Part shown: positions 8,647-17,191 of the stretch, piece after piece
Numbering within the stretch: position 1 is the first letter of the stretch
Layout of the letters: each line of letters starts with the position of its first letter
Source: Paenibacillus glucanolyticus NBRC 15330
GTDB lineage: Bacteria > Bacillota > Bacilli > Paenibacillales > Paenibacillaceae
Reading direction: 5' to 3'
NCBI RefSeq assembly: GCF_004000885.1
Contig: NZ_BIMC01000004.1
Location: forward strand, 248,001 to 312,000
DNA: 64,000 nt
The notes under the pieces: model-generated
Databases searched by the model: none
Told to the model about the DNA's origin: nothing
Seen by the model: only the letters and a program-made list of their open reading frames with translations
Program-made: the position numbers and the translations under genes

Positions 8647-10346
8647 GTCAAGGTTCCAAGCCTTTGATCCAAAACACAAAGTGTGATTGCGGACACCAGA
8701 ATCCGACGGGGACGGTCCTTTGCGAGGCATGCGGCAAGCCGTTGACCGAAGAAGCAGAGGCCCAGCCGGTTCTGGAAATGCGTTATGACGGGGTGGCCCG
8801 TCGATCACAAAAAGCAAATCCCGGTATTATTGATCGGGTATGGAATTTCTTTTCTTCGGTAAAGGTAGCCATTTATTTGATCTTGCTGACCCTGATTGGC
8901 TCCTCTTTGGGGACCATTTTTCCGCAAGAGAGCACATTCCTCAATATTGACCCCTCGGTTTATTACAAAGAGGAGTACGGGCAGCTGGGGCATATATACT
9001 ACTTGCTCGGGCTGTCACATACATACACATCATGGTGGTTCGTGCTGCTGCTCGTCATGATCGGCGCATCGCTTGTCATCTGCAGTCTTGATCGCGTGCT
9101 GCCGCTCTACAAGGCACTCAGCAGACAGCGTATCCCGAAGCATATGTCATTTCTTACCCGTCAGAAAGTTGTCTATCAAGGGCAGGTTGGGGAGGATGGA
9201 GCAGAGTGGGTCGAACGGGTGAAGCCGATGATCAAGAAGAAGGGCTACCGGGTTCGCACGGACGGCGGGACGCTTCTGGCAGAGAAGCAGCGGTTCAGCC
9301 GCTGGGGTCCTTATGTGCTTCATATCGGTCTCATTATATTCCTGCTTGCAGTTCTCGGACGGAATTTGCCCGGACTGCACATGGACGAGCACATGGCATT
9401 TCCCGAGGGGGAACCTGTGCACATCAAGAACACCAGTTATTATTTGTTGAATAATGGATTTAAGGTTGAATTCTACACGGAAGAGGATATGCCTGAAGAA
9501 TTCAAAGGCAAGAACAAAGTGCTGCCAAAAGAATTCCAAACCCAGGCTGTTCTGTATATGTGTGAGGCCAATTGCGATGGACTGGATAAAGAGCCTCAGC
9601 TCGTGGAATTGACACGCCATAACATTGAGGTTAATCATCCGCTCAATTACAAAGGGTTTAAAGCTTACCAATTCGATTATGACCTGACCCCGATTCTTCG
9701 TACGGTTTCGCCGGTGCTGATTGATAGTAAGAGCGGTAAAGAATTTGGCAAGATTACATTATCGATCAATGATCCCCAGAGGGAGTATCAGGCAGGGGAA
9801 TATACGTTAACGCTTACACAATCCTTTACTGATTTTGGACTTGGCGATAACGGTAATCCGGTCAACCTGTCACCCAACCCGAATGCGCCTGCATTCTTAT
9901 TTCTGATTAAGGGGCCTGATCTGCCGAAGGAAGGCATTCAATACTTCTACTTTCCCAAGCAGCTCGATAAGGAACGGTTCAATCAGGAAGCAATCAATGC
10001 ACAGCTGGCGGGTGGGGAGTCGCTCGTATCGCTGGACGTACTCAGCATGGATGATGTGGACTTTTCGGAATCTACGACGTATTTGAACATTCGTGTGGAT
10101 AAAGCGATGCCATTCATATGGGTGGGTTGTTTTATCGGCATGATTGGATTGATTATGGGCTTTTATTTCACCCATCGCCGGATCTGGCTGCGTATTGATA
10201 ACGAAACACTGACTCTCGGCGCACATACGAACAAAAACTGGTTTGGGCTTCGCAAGGAAATCTCCGCGATCCTCAAGCAAATGAATATCGAAGTCGATGA
10301 AAAGTCATTGGAGAATAACAGGGGGAGTAAGGATGAAACTAATTGA
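8643..10346 (+). CDS. resB: Cytochrome c biogenesis protein ResB
   Basis: A 567-residue component of the system II cytochrome c maturation complex. The N-terminus carries a short cysteine pattern (CDCG..CEACG, about residues 13-31), also present in B. subtilis ResB. Membrane helices follow near residues 73-95 and 130-155, then a large extracytoplasmic domain (about 230-490) and a last helix near 500. With ResC it exports haem and ligates it to apocytochromes, such as the CxxCH subunit QcrC encoded later in this window. ATGA overlap with resA. Confidence 0.94.
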   Translation: MSQGSKPLIQNTKCDCGHQNPTGTVLCEACGKPLTEEAEAQPVLEMRYDGVARRSQKANPGIIDRVWNFFSSVKVAIYLILLTLIGSSLGTIFPQESTFLNIDPSVYYKEEYGQLGHIYYLLGLSHTYTSWWFVLLLVMIGASLVICSLDRVLPLYKALSRQRIPKHMSFLTRQKVVYQGQVGEDGAEWVERVKPMIKKKGYRVRTDGGTLLAEKQRFSRWGPYVLHIGLIIFLLAVLGRNLPGLHMDEHMAFPEGEPVHIKNTSYYLLNNGFKVEFYTEEDMPEEFKGKNKVLPKEFQTQAVLYMCEANCDGLDKEPQLVELTRHNIEVNHPLNYKGFKAYQFDYDLTPILRTVSPVLIDSKSGKEFGKITLSINDPQREYQAGEYTLTLTQSFTDFGLGDNGNPVNLSPNPNAPAFLFLIKGPDLPKEGIQYFYFPKQLDKERFNQEAINAQLAGGESLVSLDVLSMDDVDFSESTTYLNIRVDKAMPFIWVGCFIGMIGLIMGFYFTHRRIWLRIDNETLTLGAHTNKNWFGLRKEISAILKQMNIEVDEKSLENNRGSKDETN

Positions 10347-11586
10347 GTTTAGCGGCGACGCCTTTATTGTAGCCTTTACCTTATACTGCGCGGCATTCAT
10401 CATGTATGCACTTGCCGTTATGGGACGCCGGTTCCGTAAACGGGATCCGGAAGCTCATTTGGCTAAGTGGGGCAAGATTGCATTTGTTACAGCAACGATC
10501 GGTTTAATCGGCCACTTGCTGTACTTCTTTACAAGATGGGCAGGCTCGGGGCATGTGCCTGTCAGCAACATGTATGAGTTTATGTCCTTCTTGTCGATGG
10601 CCATCATGATTGCTTTTCTTGTCCTTTATTTTATCTACAAAAAATCGCTGCTCGGATTGTTTGCATTGCCGCTGGCTATACTGATCATGGCTTATGCAGC
10701 CGTATTTCCGCAGCAGGTACAGCCGCTCATTCCTTCGCTTCAATCCTACTGGCTGGGGATTCACGTGACATTGGCGGCGCTGGGTGATGCGTTTTTTGCC
10801 GTCGGTTTTATAGCCGGATTGATGCACCTGCTTCGTACCGTTAACTTTAGCGGAACTGACAAGGGCTCGCGCAGGGAACAGCGCTGGCTTGAGCTCTGCA
10901 TGTTTGCCATCGTGGTACTGATCGGATTTATTTTGTCGGTATACAGCTTCCGTGCGGGCGGATATCAGGCCGAGTTTAATCAGACATTGGTTGACCCGAA
11001 GACAGAAAATAGTACAATAGTAAAAGTGGAATATAACATGCCTCCACTTGTTGCACCATATAAGAGTGAGACGGAGAGTATGCAATCCTTCCTGGGCATG
11101 AAATCTCCGCTCATGGAAGCTCCGTCATGGATGCACGGGGTGAATGCAGGACGTAAGCTGAATACAGTAATATGGTCGCTGCTCAGCGGTTTGATCCTGT
11201 ACGGTCTGCTCCGTCTCATTCTGCGCAAGCCGCTGGCGAAGTTCATCCAGCCTGCGCTCGGCAGACTGGATCCGGATGATCTGGATGAGATCAGTTATCG
11301 CGCCATTGCGATTGGTTTCCCGGTATTTACGCTCGGCGGACTCATATTCGCCATGATCTGGGCGGAAATTGCCTGGGGCCGATTCTGGGGCTGGGATCCA
11401 AAGGAAGTATGGGCGCTTATCACCTGGCTCTTCTACAGCGTATATCTCCATCTGCGGCTGTCACGGGGCTGGCAGGGCAAACATTCCTCTTGGCTGTCCG
11501 TTATTGGCTTTATCGTTGTCATGTTCACGCTGGTGGGCGTTAACTTGATTATTGCGGGCCTGCACTCTTATGCCGGAACCGATTAA
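10333..11586 (+). CDS. resC: Cytochrome c biogenesis protein ResC (CcsA/CcsB haem-handling family)
   Basis: Polytopic membrane protein of 417 residues with the tryptophan-rich haem-handling motif GRFWGWDPKEVWALITW near residue 350. That signature is shared with CcsA and CcmC/CcmF. It works with ResB to deliver haem. I start at ATG 10333, preceded by GGGGGAG, rather than the in-frame ATG 10297 that would lie deeper in resB. It overlaps the end of resB by 14 bases. A hairpin separates it from resD. Confidence 0.93.
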   Translation: MKLIEFSGDAFIVAFTLYCAAFIMYALAVMGRRFRKRDPEAHLAKWGKIAFVTATIGLIGHLLYFFTRWAGSGHVPVSNMYEFMSFLSMAIMIAFLVLYFIYKKSLLGLFALPLAILIMAYAAVFPQQVQPLIPSLQSYWLGIHVTLAALGDAFFAVGFIAGLMHLLRTVNFSGTDKGSRREQRWLELCMFAIVVLIGFILSVYSFRAGGYQAEFNQTLVDPKTENSTIVKVEYNMPPLVAPYKSETESMQSFLGMKSPLMEAPSWMHGVNAGRKLNTVIWSLLSGLILYGLLRLILRKPLAKFIQPALGRLDPDDLDEISYRAIAIGFPVFTLGGLIFAMIWAEIAWGRFWGWDPKEVWALITWLFYSVYLHLRLSRGWQGKHSSWLSVIGFIVVMFTLVGVNLIIAGLHSYAGTD

Positions 11587-11613
11587 TGGTTAACTTAATA
11601 GCAATGAATTAAC

Positions 11614-11659
11614 AATCAGAAGGGCCCTTTCCTATTCAAGAGGGCCACTTCTGATTTTC
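11614..11659 (+). terminator. Hairpin between resC and resD (terminator or attenuator)
   Basis: A 15-pair stem with one bulged base joins AATCAGAAGGGCCCT (11614-11628) and AGGGCCACTTCTGATT (11641-11656). Only a short TT/CC tail follows, so read-through into resDE is likely. In B. subtilis resDE is made both from read-through and from its own promoter. Confidence 0.65.
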
Positions 11660-11686
11660 CCTATAAACATGAAGGAGCTGCTGCCA

Positions 11687-12403
11687 ATGTCAGAGCACGG
11701 AAATCGTATCCTTGTTGTAGATGATGAAGAACGGATTCGTCGATTGTTGAAGATGTATCTGGAGAAGGAAGGTTATGAAATCGAAGAGGCGGAGGATGGG
11801 GAGACCGCGCTTCGCAAAGCCAGCTCAGAAGATTATGGACTTGTTATTCTGGATGTCATGCTGCCCGGCATGGATGGCGTCGAGGTGTGCACGCGTCTTC
11901 GTCAGGTGAAGTCTACGCCGATCCTGATGCTGACTGCCAAGGGCGAGGAGATCAATCGCGTACAGGGCTTTGAAGTGGGGGCCGACGATTATGTCGTGAA
12001 GCCGTTCAGTCCGCGCGAGGTTATCTATCGTGTAAAAGCTATTTTACGCCGGTCTTCAGCGACTGCCTACCTGAGCAAGGAAACGAATCCAAGCAACAGC
12101 ATCGTATTCCCGCATCTCGTCATAGAGCACGACGCTCACCGCGTGACGGCAGGAGGACACGAAATCAGCCTGACGCCGAAAGAATACGAACTTCTTCACT
12201 ATTTGGCATCCTCGCCAGATAAAGTGTTTTCTCGTGAAGAACTGCTTAAGGATGTATGGAATTATGAGTTTTTCGGTGATCTTCGCACAGTGGATACCCA
12301 TGTGAAGCGATTGCGCGAGAAGTTGAATAAGGCATCCTCCGATTCCGCAGCGATGATTACAACCGTGTGGGGAGTGGGCTACAAGCTGGAGGTACCGAAG
12401 TAA
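11687..12403 (+). CDS. resD: Response regulator ResD (OmpR family)
   Basis: Two-component response regulator of 238 residues. The receiver domain (about 1-120) shows the acidic pair D12/D13, phospho-acceptor Asp56 in LVILDVMLPG and Lys105 in DYVVKPFS. The C-terminal winged helix (about 140-236) contains SLTPKEYELLHYLASSPDKVFSREELL in pieces and ends VWGVGYKLE. In B. subtilis ResD activates genes for respiration at low oxygen, including resABC. ATG 11687 follows AAGGAG (11672-11677); the upstream ATG 11669 lacks a suitable site. Confidence 0.94.
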   Translation: MSEHGNRILVVDDEERIRRLLKMYLEKEGYEIEEAEDGETALRKASSEDYGLVILDVMLPGMDGVEVCTRLRQVKSTPILMLTAKGEEINRVQGFEVGADDYVVKPFSPREVIYRVKAILRRSSATAYLSKETNPSNSIVFPHLVIEHDAHRVTAGGHEISLTPKEYELLHYLASSPDKVFSREELLKDVWNYEFFGDLRTVDTHVKRLREKLNKASSDSAAMITTVWGVGYKLEVPK

Positions 12404-12404
12404 C

Positions 12405-13838
12405 GTGAGTTTCTGGAGATCACTCGTCGGCAAGCTGTGGATTACGATAACCTGTTTGGTTGCGTGCGTACTGCTGACGCTCGGATTATTTTTGCTGCCG
12501 TATATCGACACCACGTTTGCGAATTCGGATGCCATCAAACGTTTATTTACTTATGTGGCGATCATCGGATTCTCGATGACCACCTTTTTTGGACTGTTTC
12601 TGTTAACCAAGATCACGCAGCCCATGCAGCAATTGATTGAGGCTGCCAATGATATTCGGAAAGGGAAATACGGAACACGATTGAATCTGGTAACCAGTGA
12701 TGAGATCGGTGAATTGGCCAATACGTTTAACCATATGGCAGCCGAACTGGAGACAAATATTCGTAATTTGAACCATGAGAAGGAGCATCTGTCCAGCGTG
12801 CTGAGAAGTATGAGTGACGCGGTCATTACCTTTGACCATCATGGTCAAGTAATACTGGTGAACCCGCCCGGACAGGAAATCATGAAGACCTGGAAGGGAC
12901 TGCAGTGGGATGATGAGCTGCAAGGGGGCGGCTGGGCCGCTGATGTAATGCCGAAGCCGCTGAGCGAGCTCTATTACAGCACCGTGAACGAAGGCAGGGA
13001 CCAGAGTGCAGACCTGCATGTCAAGCAGGGGATATGGTCGGCCCATATGGCCCCGCTGTACGCGGACGATATGATCCGGGGCGCTGTTGTCGTGCTCAGG
13101 GATATTACCGAGCAGGTGACCCTGGAGAAGATGCGTACGGATTTCATTGCGAATGTGTCACATGAAATCCGGACACCGCTGTCGATGATGCAGGGTTACA
13201 GCGAAGCATTGCTTGACGGCATGGCGGCTTCGCCGGAAGAGAGCAGGGAGCTTATCCAGGTCATCCATGAGGAATCTCTACGGATGGGGCGCTTGGTGAA
13301 GGATCTGCTTGATTTGACACGCATGGAAGCGGGACACGCGGAGTTGTCACTGAGGAAAATGGATGCCGGTGAATTGTGCGAGCGGGTATACCGGAAATTC
13401 GCCGTGCGTGCCAAGGAGCGGGAAATTGATCTTCAGTTGAATAAACTTCATCCGAATCTGATGCTTGAAGCAGCAGACGAAGATAAGCTGGAGCAGGTGC
13501 TTACGAATCTGCTGGATAATGCTTTCCGTCACACCCCTTCAGGCAAGCAAATCCAGATCACCGCAGACCGGATCACCCTTTTGGACGATGAAGCACTTCA
13601 GGTGAAAATCTGCGACCAGGGTGTCGGCATTCCGCCCGAAGATCTGCCCTTTGTTTTCGAACGGTTCTATAAGGCGGACAAAGCGCGTGTAAGAGGTGAA
13701 ACGGTGGGTACCGGTATTGGTCTCGCCATTGTGAAAAACATCGTGACTGCGCATCACGGAACGATTAACGCAACGAGTGAGGTTGGCAAAGGCACCATAT
13801 TTACGATGATCATTCCCACAAAAGCGGTAGAATCATAG
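12405..13838 (+). CDS. resE: Sensor histidine kinase ResE, short form
   Basis: Sensor kinase of 477 residues that should phosphorylate ResD. Two membrane helices (about 11-32 and 49-70) are followed by HAMP (about 70-122), a PAS-like region (about 125-240), the HisKA box with His253 in FIANVSHEIRTPLS and an ATPase domain with VGIPPEDLPFVFERFYKAD and GTGIGLAIVKNI. The loop between the helices is only some 17 residues, whereas B. subtilis ResE has a large extracytoplasmic domain there, so sensing must rely on the PAS/HAMP parts. GTG start one base after the resD stop. Confidence 0.92.
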   Translation: MSFWRSLVGKLWITITCLVACVLLTLGLFLLPYIDTTFANSDAIKRLFTYVAIIGFSMTTFFGLFLLTKITQPMQQLIEAANDIRKGKYGTRLNLVTSDEIGELANTFNHMAAELETNIRNLNHEKEHLSSVLRSMSDAVITFDHHGQVILVNPPGQEIMKTWKGLQWDDELQGGGWAADVMPKPLSELYYSTVNEGRDQSADLHVKQGIWSAHMAPLYADDMIRGAVVVLRDITEQVTLEKMRTDFIANVSHEIRTPLSMMQGYSEALLDGMAASPEESRELIQVIHEESLRMGRLVKDLLDLTRMEAGHAELSLRKMDAGELCERVYRKFAVRAKEREIDLQLNKLHPNLMLEAADEDKLEQVLTNLLDNAFRHTPSGKQIQITADRITLLDDEALQVKICDQGVGIPPEDLPFVFERFYKADKARVRGETVGTGIGLAIVKNIVTAHHGTINATSEVGKGTIFTMIIPTKAVES

Positions 13839-13860
13839 GGAATGCCCGCACAAAAGAAAA

Positions 13861-13888
13861 AACACGCTCACATGGAGCGTGTTTTTTT
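13861..13888. terminator. Bidirectional terminator between resE and serA
   Basis: Perfect nine-base stem AACACGCTC/GAGCGTGTT with a T-run on the plus side and an A-run before it, which serves as the T-run for the convergent serA. Confidence 0.92.
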
Positions 13889-13958
13889 GTTGAAATAAAG
13901 GGGTTAATCTTGTTCTACGTGGAACATCGACTAACCCGCGTTTATCTGAATCAGTTGT

Positions 13959-15551
13959 TTAGCCCAGTGCAATTTGTTGCGCGGTGTTCAGTTCTGCCAG
14001 CCCTGTGAGTTTGATCAGAACATCTTTAGGCACGTCCTTATCTACGGTCAGAAGCATGATAGCCTCGCCGCCGATGACTTTACGGCCCACCTGCATGGAG
14101 GCGATGTTGACATCGTTCTCGCCAAGCAGCGTCCCGACACGACCGATAATGCCCGGTTTATCGTTATGAGAGATCAGAATCAGATGACCTTCCGGCGAGA
14201 TATCGACCGGGAATTTGTCAAGGCGGACAATCCGTTCCCCATAACCGAGAAGGAGTGTACCGGCTACAATCCGCTCCAGACCGTTTTGGGTTTTAAGCGT
14301 AACGGTAACCAGATTGGTAAAGTCTTTCGTTTTTGGTGTTTGAGATACAACGACATGCAGATCACGGCTTTTGGCCAGGTGCATGGAGTTTACAATGTTC
14401 ACTTCGTTTCCGAGATGACGCTCAAGCACGCCTTTTACGATGTAGCGTGTCAACGCTTGGGTATCCACTTCAGCCAGCTCGCCCGCATAGTCGACATGAA
14501 TCTCCTTCACAGCGTGCGCGGTAATTTGCGCGGCCACACTGCCGAGTTTCTCACCGAGGGAGAAGTATGGCTGGAGTTTGTTCATGACGCTTGCTGCTAC
14601 AAGCGGGAAGTTGACGGCATTCTTAAACGGCTCATTGCGCAAAATATGCAGCACCTGCTCCGATACATCGATGGCTACGTTCTCTTGAGCCTCAATCGTA
14701 GATGCACCCAAATGCGGAGTCACGATCACCTTTGGATGGGTCAGGAACGGATGGTCGCTTTCCGGCGGTTCATGCTCGAATACGTCAAAAGCAGCTCCAG
14801 CTACAATGCCTTCATCAATGGCTTCGACCAGTGCGCGCTCGTCGATAATACCGCCGCGTGCACAGTTCACGATACGCATGCCGCGTTTCATCACTTCAAA
14901 CTGCGGTCTTGCGATCATGTGGCGGGTCTCAGGAGTAAGCGGAGTATGGACCGTAATGAAATCCGCATTGCGGATAATGTTATCCACCGAGGAGAGACTC
15001 ACGCCGAGTTTGTCTGCACGCTCCTCCGTTAAGAACGGATCAAAGGCAAGTATGTTCATGCCGAATGCCTTGGCGCGTTTGGCAACCTCGCTGCCGATTC
15101 GTCCCATTCCCATAACGCCAAGCGTTTTATTGCGCAGCTCGACGCCGAGGAAGGATTTGCGATCCCAGGATCCGCCTATAGTTTTTGCATAGGCTTGCGG
15201 GATATGGCGGGCAAGGGCAATCATCATAGCAAAGGTATGCTCGGCCGTTGTAATCGTATTGCCATCCGGAGCGTTAATGACAACGATACCGCGCTTCGTA
15301 GCGGCTTCCAGGTCAATATTGTCAACACCGACACCAGCCCGGCCAACCACCTTGAGGTTTGTTCCTGCATTCATAATGCGTTCTGTTACACGTGTCTGAC
15401 TCCGTACGAGGAGTCCGTCGTATTCACCGATAATGGCAGTGAGCTCATCTTCACTGAGCCCGGTTTTTTTGTCTACCTGCACATCGGCAGCATCCATCAA
15501 CTGCTGAATCCCCAAATCACTGATCGGATCCGATACCAATACTTTAAACAT
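13959..15551 (-). CDS. serA: D-3-phosphoglycerate dehydrogenase (long, ACT-domain form)
   Basis: First committed enzyme of serine synthesis, oxidising 3-phosphoglycerate with NAD. The 530 residues show the substrate-binding and Rossmann domains (GVMGMGRIGSEVAKRAKAFG around 145-164, NCARGGIIDERALVEAI, HLGAST), an intervening ASB domain and a C-terminal ACT domain (about 455-530), the usual serine-sensing module. GGAGGAAGAG lies just before the ATG. A T-box leader and a sigma-A-like promoter precede it on the same strand, so expression is probably set by charging of a serine tRNA as well as by feedback. Confidence 0.95.
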   Translation of the reverse strand: MFKVLVSDPISDLGIQQLMDAADVQVDKKTGLSEDELTAIIGEYDGLLVRSQTRVTERIMNAGTNLKVVGRAGVGVDNIDLEAATKRGIVVINAPDGNTITTAEHTFAMMIALARHIPQAYAKTIGGSWDRKSFLGVELRNKTLGVMGMGRIGSEVAKRAKAFGMNILAFDPFLTEERADKLGVSLSSVDNIIRNADFITVHTPLTPETRHMIARPQFEVMKRGMRIVNCARGGIIDERALVEAIDEGIVAGAAFDVFEHEPPESDHPFLTHPKVIVTPHLGASTIEAQENVAIDVSEQVLHILRNEPFKNAVNFPLVAASVMNKLQPYFSLGEKLGSVAAQITAHAVKEIHVDYAGELAEVDTQALTRYIVKGVLERHLGNEVNIVNSMHLAKSRDLHVVVSQTPKTKDFTNLVTVTLKTQNGLERIVAGTLLLGYGERIVRLDKFPVDISPEGHLILISHNDKPGIIGRVGTLLGENDVNIASMQVGRKVIGGEAIMLLTVDKDVPKDVLIKLTGLAELNTAQQIALG

Positions 15552-15712
15552 GGTTTCTCTTCCTCCTTAAAATCCTCTATAAATGCGGTACTGCAATATT
15601 GAATAAGGATTACGCTTGGCGCGCATTCCGTTATACACGTTCAAAGATTGCCTAGTAAAGCCAGAAGAATTCTATACAGGTTTGACGCGGTGTCGTGACA
15701 AAGAATCAGGAA

Positions 15713-15989
15713 CATAAAAAACTCTCAATCCGCATACTACTTCCGTAGTAAGGGACGAGAGTTATTCGTGGTGCCACCCTTATTCGCTGCTGTCTTGCTG
15801 CAGCCTCAAGCGGTCTGTTCAGACCATGATTGGTAACGGATATCATCCGATTTACGCCTACTTCAATGTTCAGCGAAATATCTCAGGAACGCTCAAGAAT
15901 ACTTTACCGCCACCGATTTCCACCAACCATCGGCTCTCTGAGGACGTTGCAGCTTCTTTTTTCCATCATCGGTTTTCACAGATTAATTT
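15713..15989 (-). promoter_or_regulatory. T-box leader of serA
   Basis: On the minus strand the conserved T-box AGGGTGGCACCACG (15767-15780) is followed by a terminator whose stem joins AACTCTC and GAGAGTT (15720-15762) and ends in a U-run. Upstream are stem I landmarks: AGAGAG, GATGGTTGGTG and the GAAGTAGGCG element. Uncharged tRNA pairing to the T-box should favour the antiterminator and serA transcription. A candidate UCC (Ser) specifier lies at 15886-15888 (minus), fitting the target gene; I assigned it by eye, so it is less certain than the T-box itself. Confidence 0.9.
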
Positions 15990-15995
15990 TTTCAT

Positions 15996-16024
15996 AATGT
16001 ATCATGGCTCTAACATTGTGTCAA
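15996..16024 (-). promoter_or_regulatory. Sigma-A-type promoter for serA T-box leader
   Basis: Minus strand: -35 TTGACA (16019-16024), 17-base spacer, -10 TACATT (15996-16001). The predicted start near 15989 puts the T-box stem I at the 5' end of the transcript. Confidence 0.75.
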
Positions 16025-16068
16025 TAGGTGTTTATTCCGTCCTTAGAGCGAAGAAACAGGGGATAGCC

Positions 16069-16098
16069 TTGAATACCATGCCGGTAATTTGCTATGAT
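16069..16098 (+). promoter_or_regulatory. Sigma-A-type promoter for the CPBP protease gene
   Basis: -35 TTGAAT (16069-16074), 18-base spacer, -10 TATGAT (16093-16098), about 95 bases before the ATG at 16195. It is divergent from the serA promoter. Confidence 0.55.
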
Positions 16099-16194
16099 GC
16101 TTATGCCCGCCTATGATGGAATCAATCTTATATCACTGAGGTTGTACACGAAGATTATCCTAAAATATCAAGATGAAAGACAGGCCCATCTTCT

Positions 16195-16794
16195 ATGAAA
16201 AAATTTAAAATACGCGTAAAAAGAATCGAAGCCCATCAACTGAATGACCGACTGCTGCTTATCAATCTGTATCTTACCCAAGCCTTAACCCTCATTGTGG
16301 GTTTGATCTGGATCTTGTTTCAAAAGAGGAATCCGTTTGAGCTGTTTGTCATTCCGAAAGAAGTCGAGTTTGTATATTGGGGTCTTGGTCTTGCTGCAGC
16401 TATGCTGATTGTGGATTTTGTATTGTCCCGTTTTGTATCTGAAGATAGTATGGATGACGGCGGAATCAATGAAATGTTGTTTAGGAACAGGCCGGTATGG
16501 CATATTTTGGTGATTGCCCTGATTGTATCTGTATGTGAGGAACTTCTGTTTCGTGGAGCGGTACAGCATGCATTTGGACCCTACTGGACCAGCATTTTGT
16601 TCGCGCTTATACATGTCAGATATCTAAAGCATTGGCTTCCTACAGGATGGGTTTTCTTGAGCAGTTATGGCCTGGGGTACGTCTATATTCATACAGGTAC
16701 TCTGTGGGCGCCTATACTGTGCCATTTTCTGATTGATTTCATCTCAGGGATGCTGATTCGATTTCGGAGGAAAGAGGAAAATGAACGAGCTTAG
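16195..16794 (+). CDS. CPBP family intramembrane glutamic endopeptidase
   Basis: A 199-residue polytopic protein of the CPBP (CAAX protease/bacteriocin-processing, Abi) family. The three signatures are E115-E116-x3-R120 (CEELLFR), FALIH with His140 and H177-x3-D181 (CHFLID). Helices lie at about 27-45, 58-80 and 100-120, plus the C-terminal set. Bacterial members cleave membrane substrates or protect against own bacteriocins; the substrate here is unknown. Its end overlaps the next gene by 14 bases, so the two are probably coexpressed. Confidence 0.85.
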   Translation: MKKFKIRVKRIEAHQLNDRLLLINLYLTQALTLIVGLIWILFQKRNPFELFVIPKEVEFVYWGLGLAAAMLIVDFVLSRFVSEDSMDDGGINEMLFRNRPVWHILVIALIVSVCEELLFRGAVQHAFGPYWTSILFALIHVRYLKHWLPTGWVFLSSYGLGYVYIHTGTLWAPILCHFLIDFISGMLIRFRRKEENERA

Positions 16795-17191
16795 CAGAAT
16801 GGAACGACATCGGAGCCGCAATAAAGGCCGGAAGAACAAGACACCCGCTGCTTCGGAACAAGGAACTGCATCAAAGTCACAACGTGCAGAAGATACATTA
16901 AATCGCTCTAAATCATCGGTACATAAAGAACCGGTGGAGCAGAAACTTCAGGACGACAGTCCGACTGAAGGACTGAGCCGGTCCAGATCGACAAGGTCAC
17001 GCTCAGGTCAATCCGGGGAAGAGGTATCGGCGCCTAAACGAACGAATACGTATTCCTCCTATCGTGTCAGAATGAGCAAATGGTTTGTGAACTCATTGAT
17101 TGTCATATTCATATTATTAATGGTAGGACTGTTGTGGTGGGGACTGATCGGCGCGCCTCCATTAAGCGAATTATTAAAGGAGTTATTATGA
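16781..17191 (+). CDS. Basic, low-complexity protein with C-terminal membrane anchor
   Basis: Not recognised. The 136-residue protein has a long polar, Arg/Lys/Ser-rich and probably disordered N-terminal region (about 1-98, including RSRSTRSRSGQSG) and one membrane helix near 101-124 (VNSLIVIFILLMVGLLWWGL). The tail-anchored shape suggests a cytoplasmic RNA-, DNA- or lipid-contacting region. GGAGGAAAGAGG precedes the ATG. It overlaps both neighbours (CPBP protease and phosphoesterase), so the three probably form one operon. Confidence 0.7.
   Translation: MNELSRMERHRSRNKGRKNKTPAASEQGTASKSQRAEDTLNRSKSSVHKEPVEQKLQDDSPTEGLSRSRSTRSRSGQSGEEVSAPKRTNTYSSYRVRMSKWFVNSLIVIFILLMVGLLWWGLIGAPPLSELLKELL

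Noticed and set aside
13974..15032. 352-codon plus-strand ORF antisense to serA
   Set aside because: A shadow of the well-supported serA frame: Arg/His/Cys-rich, no domain, no ribosome site.
15826..16116. 96-codon plus-strand ORF in the serA upstream region
   Set aside because: It is the complement of the T-box leader and its promoter.
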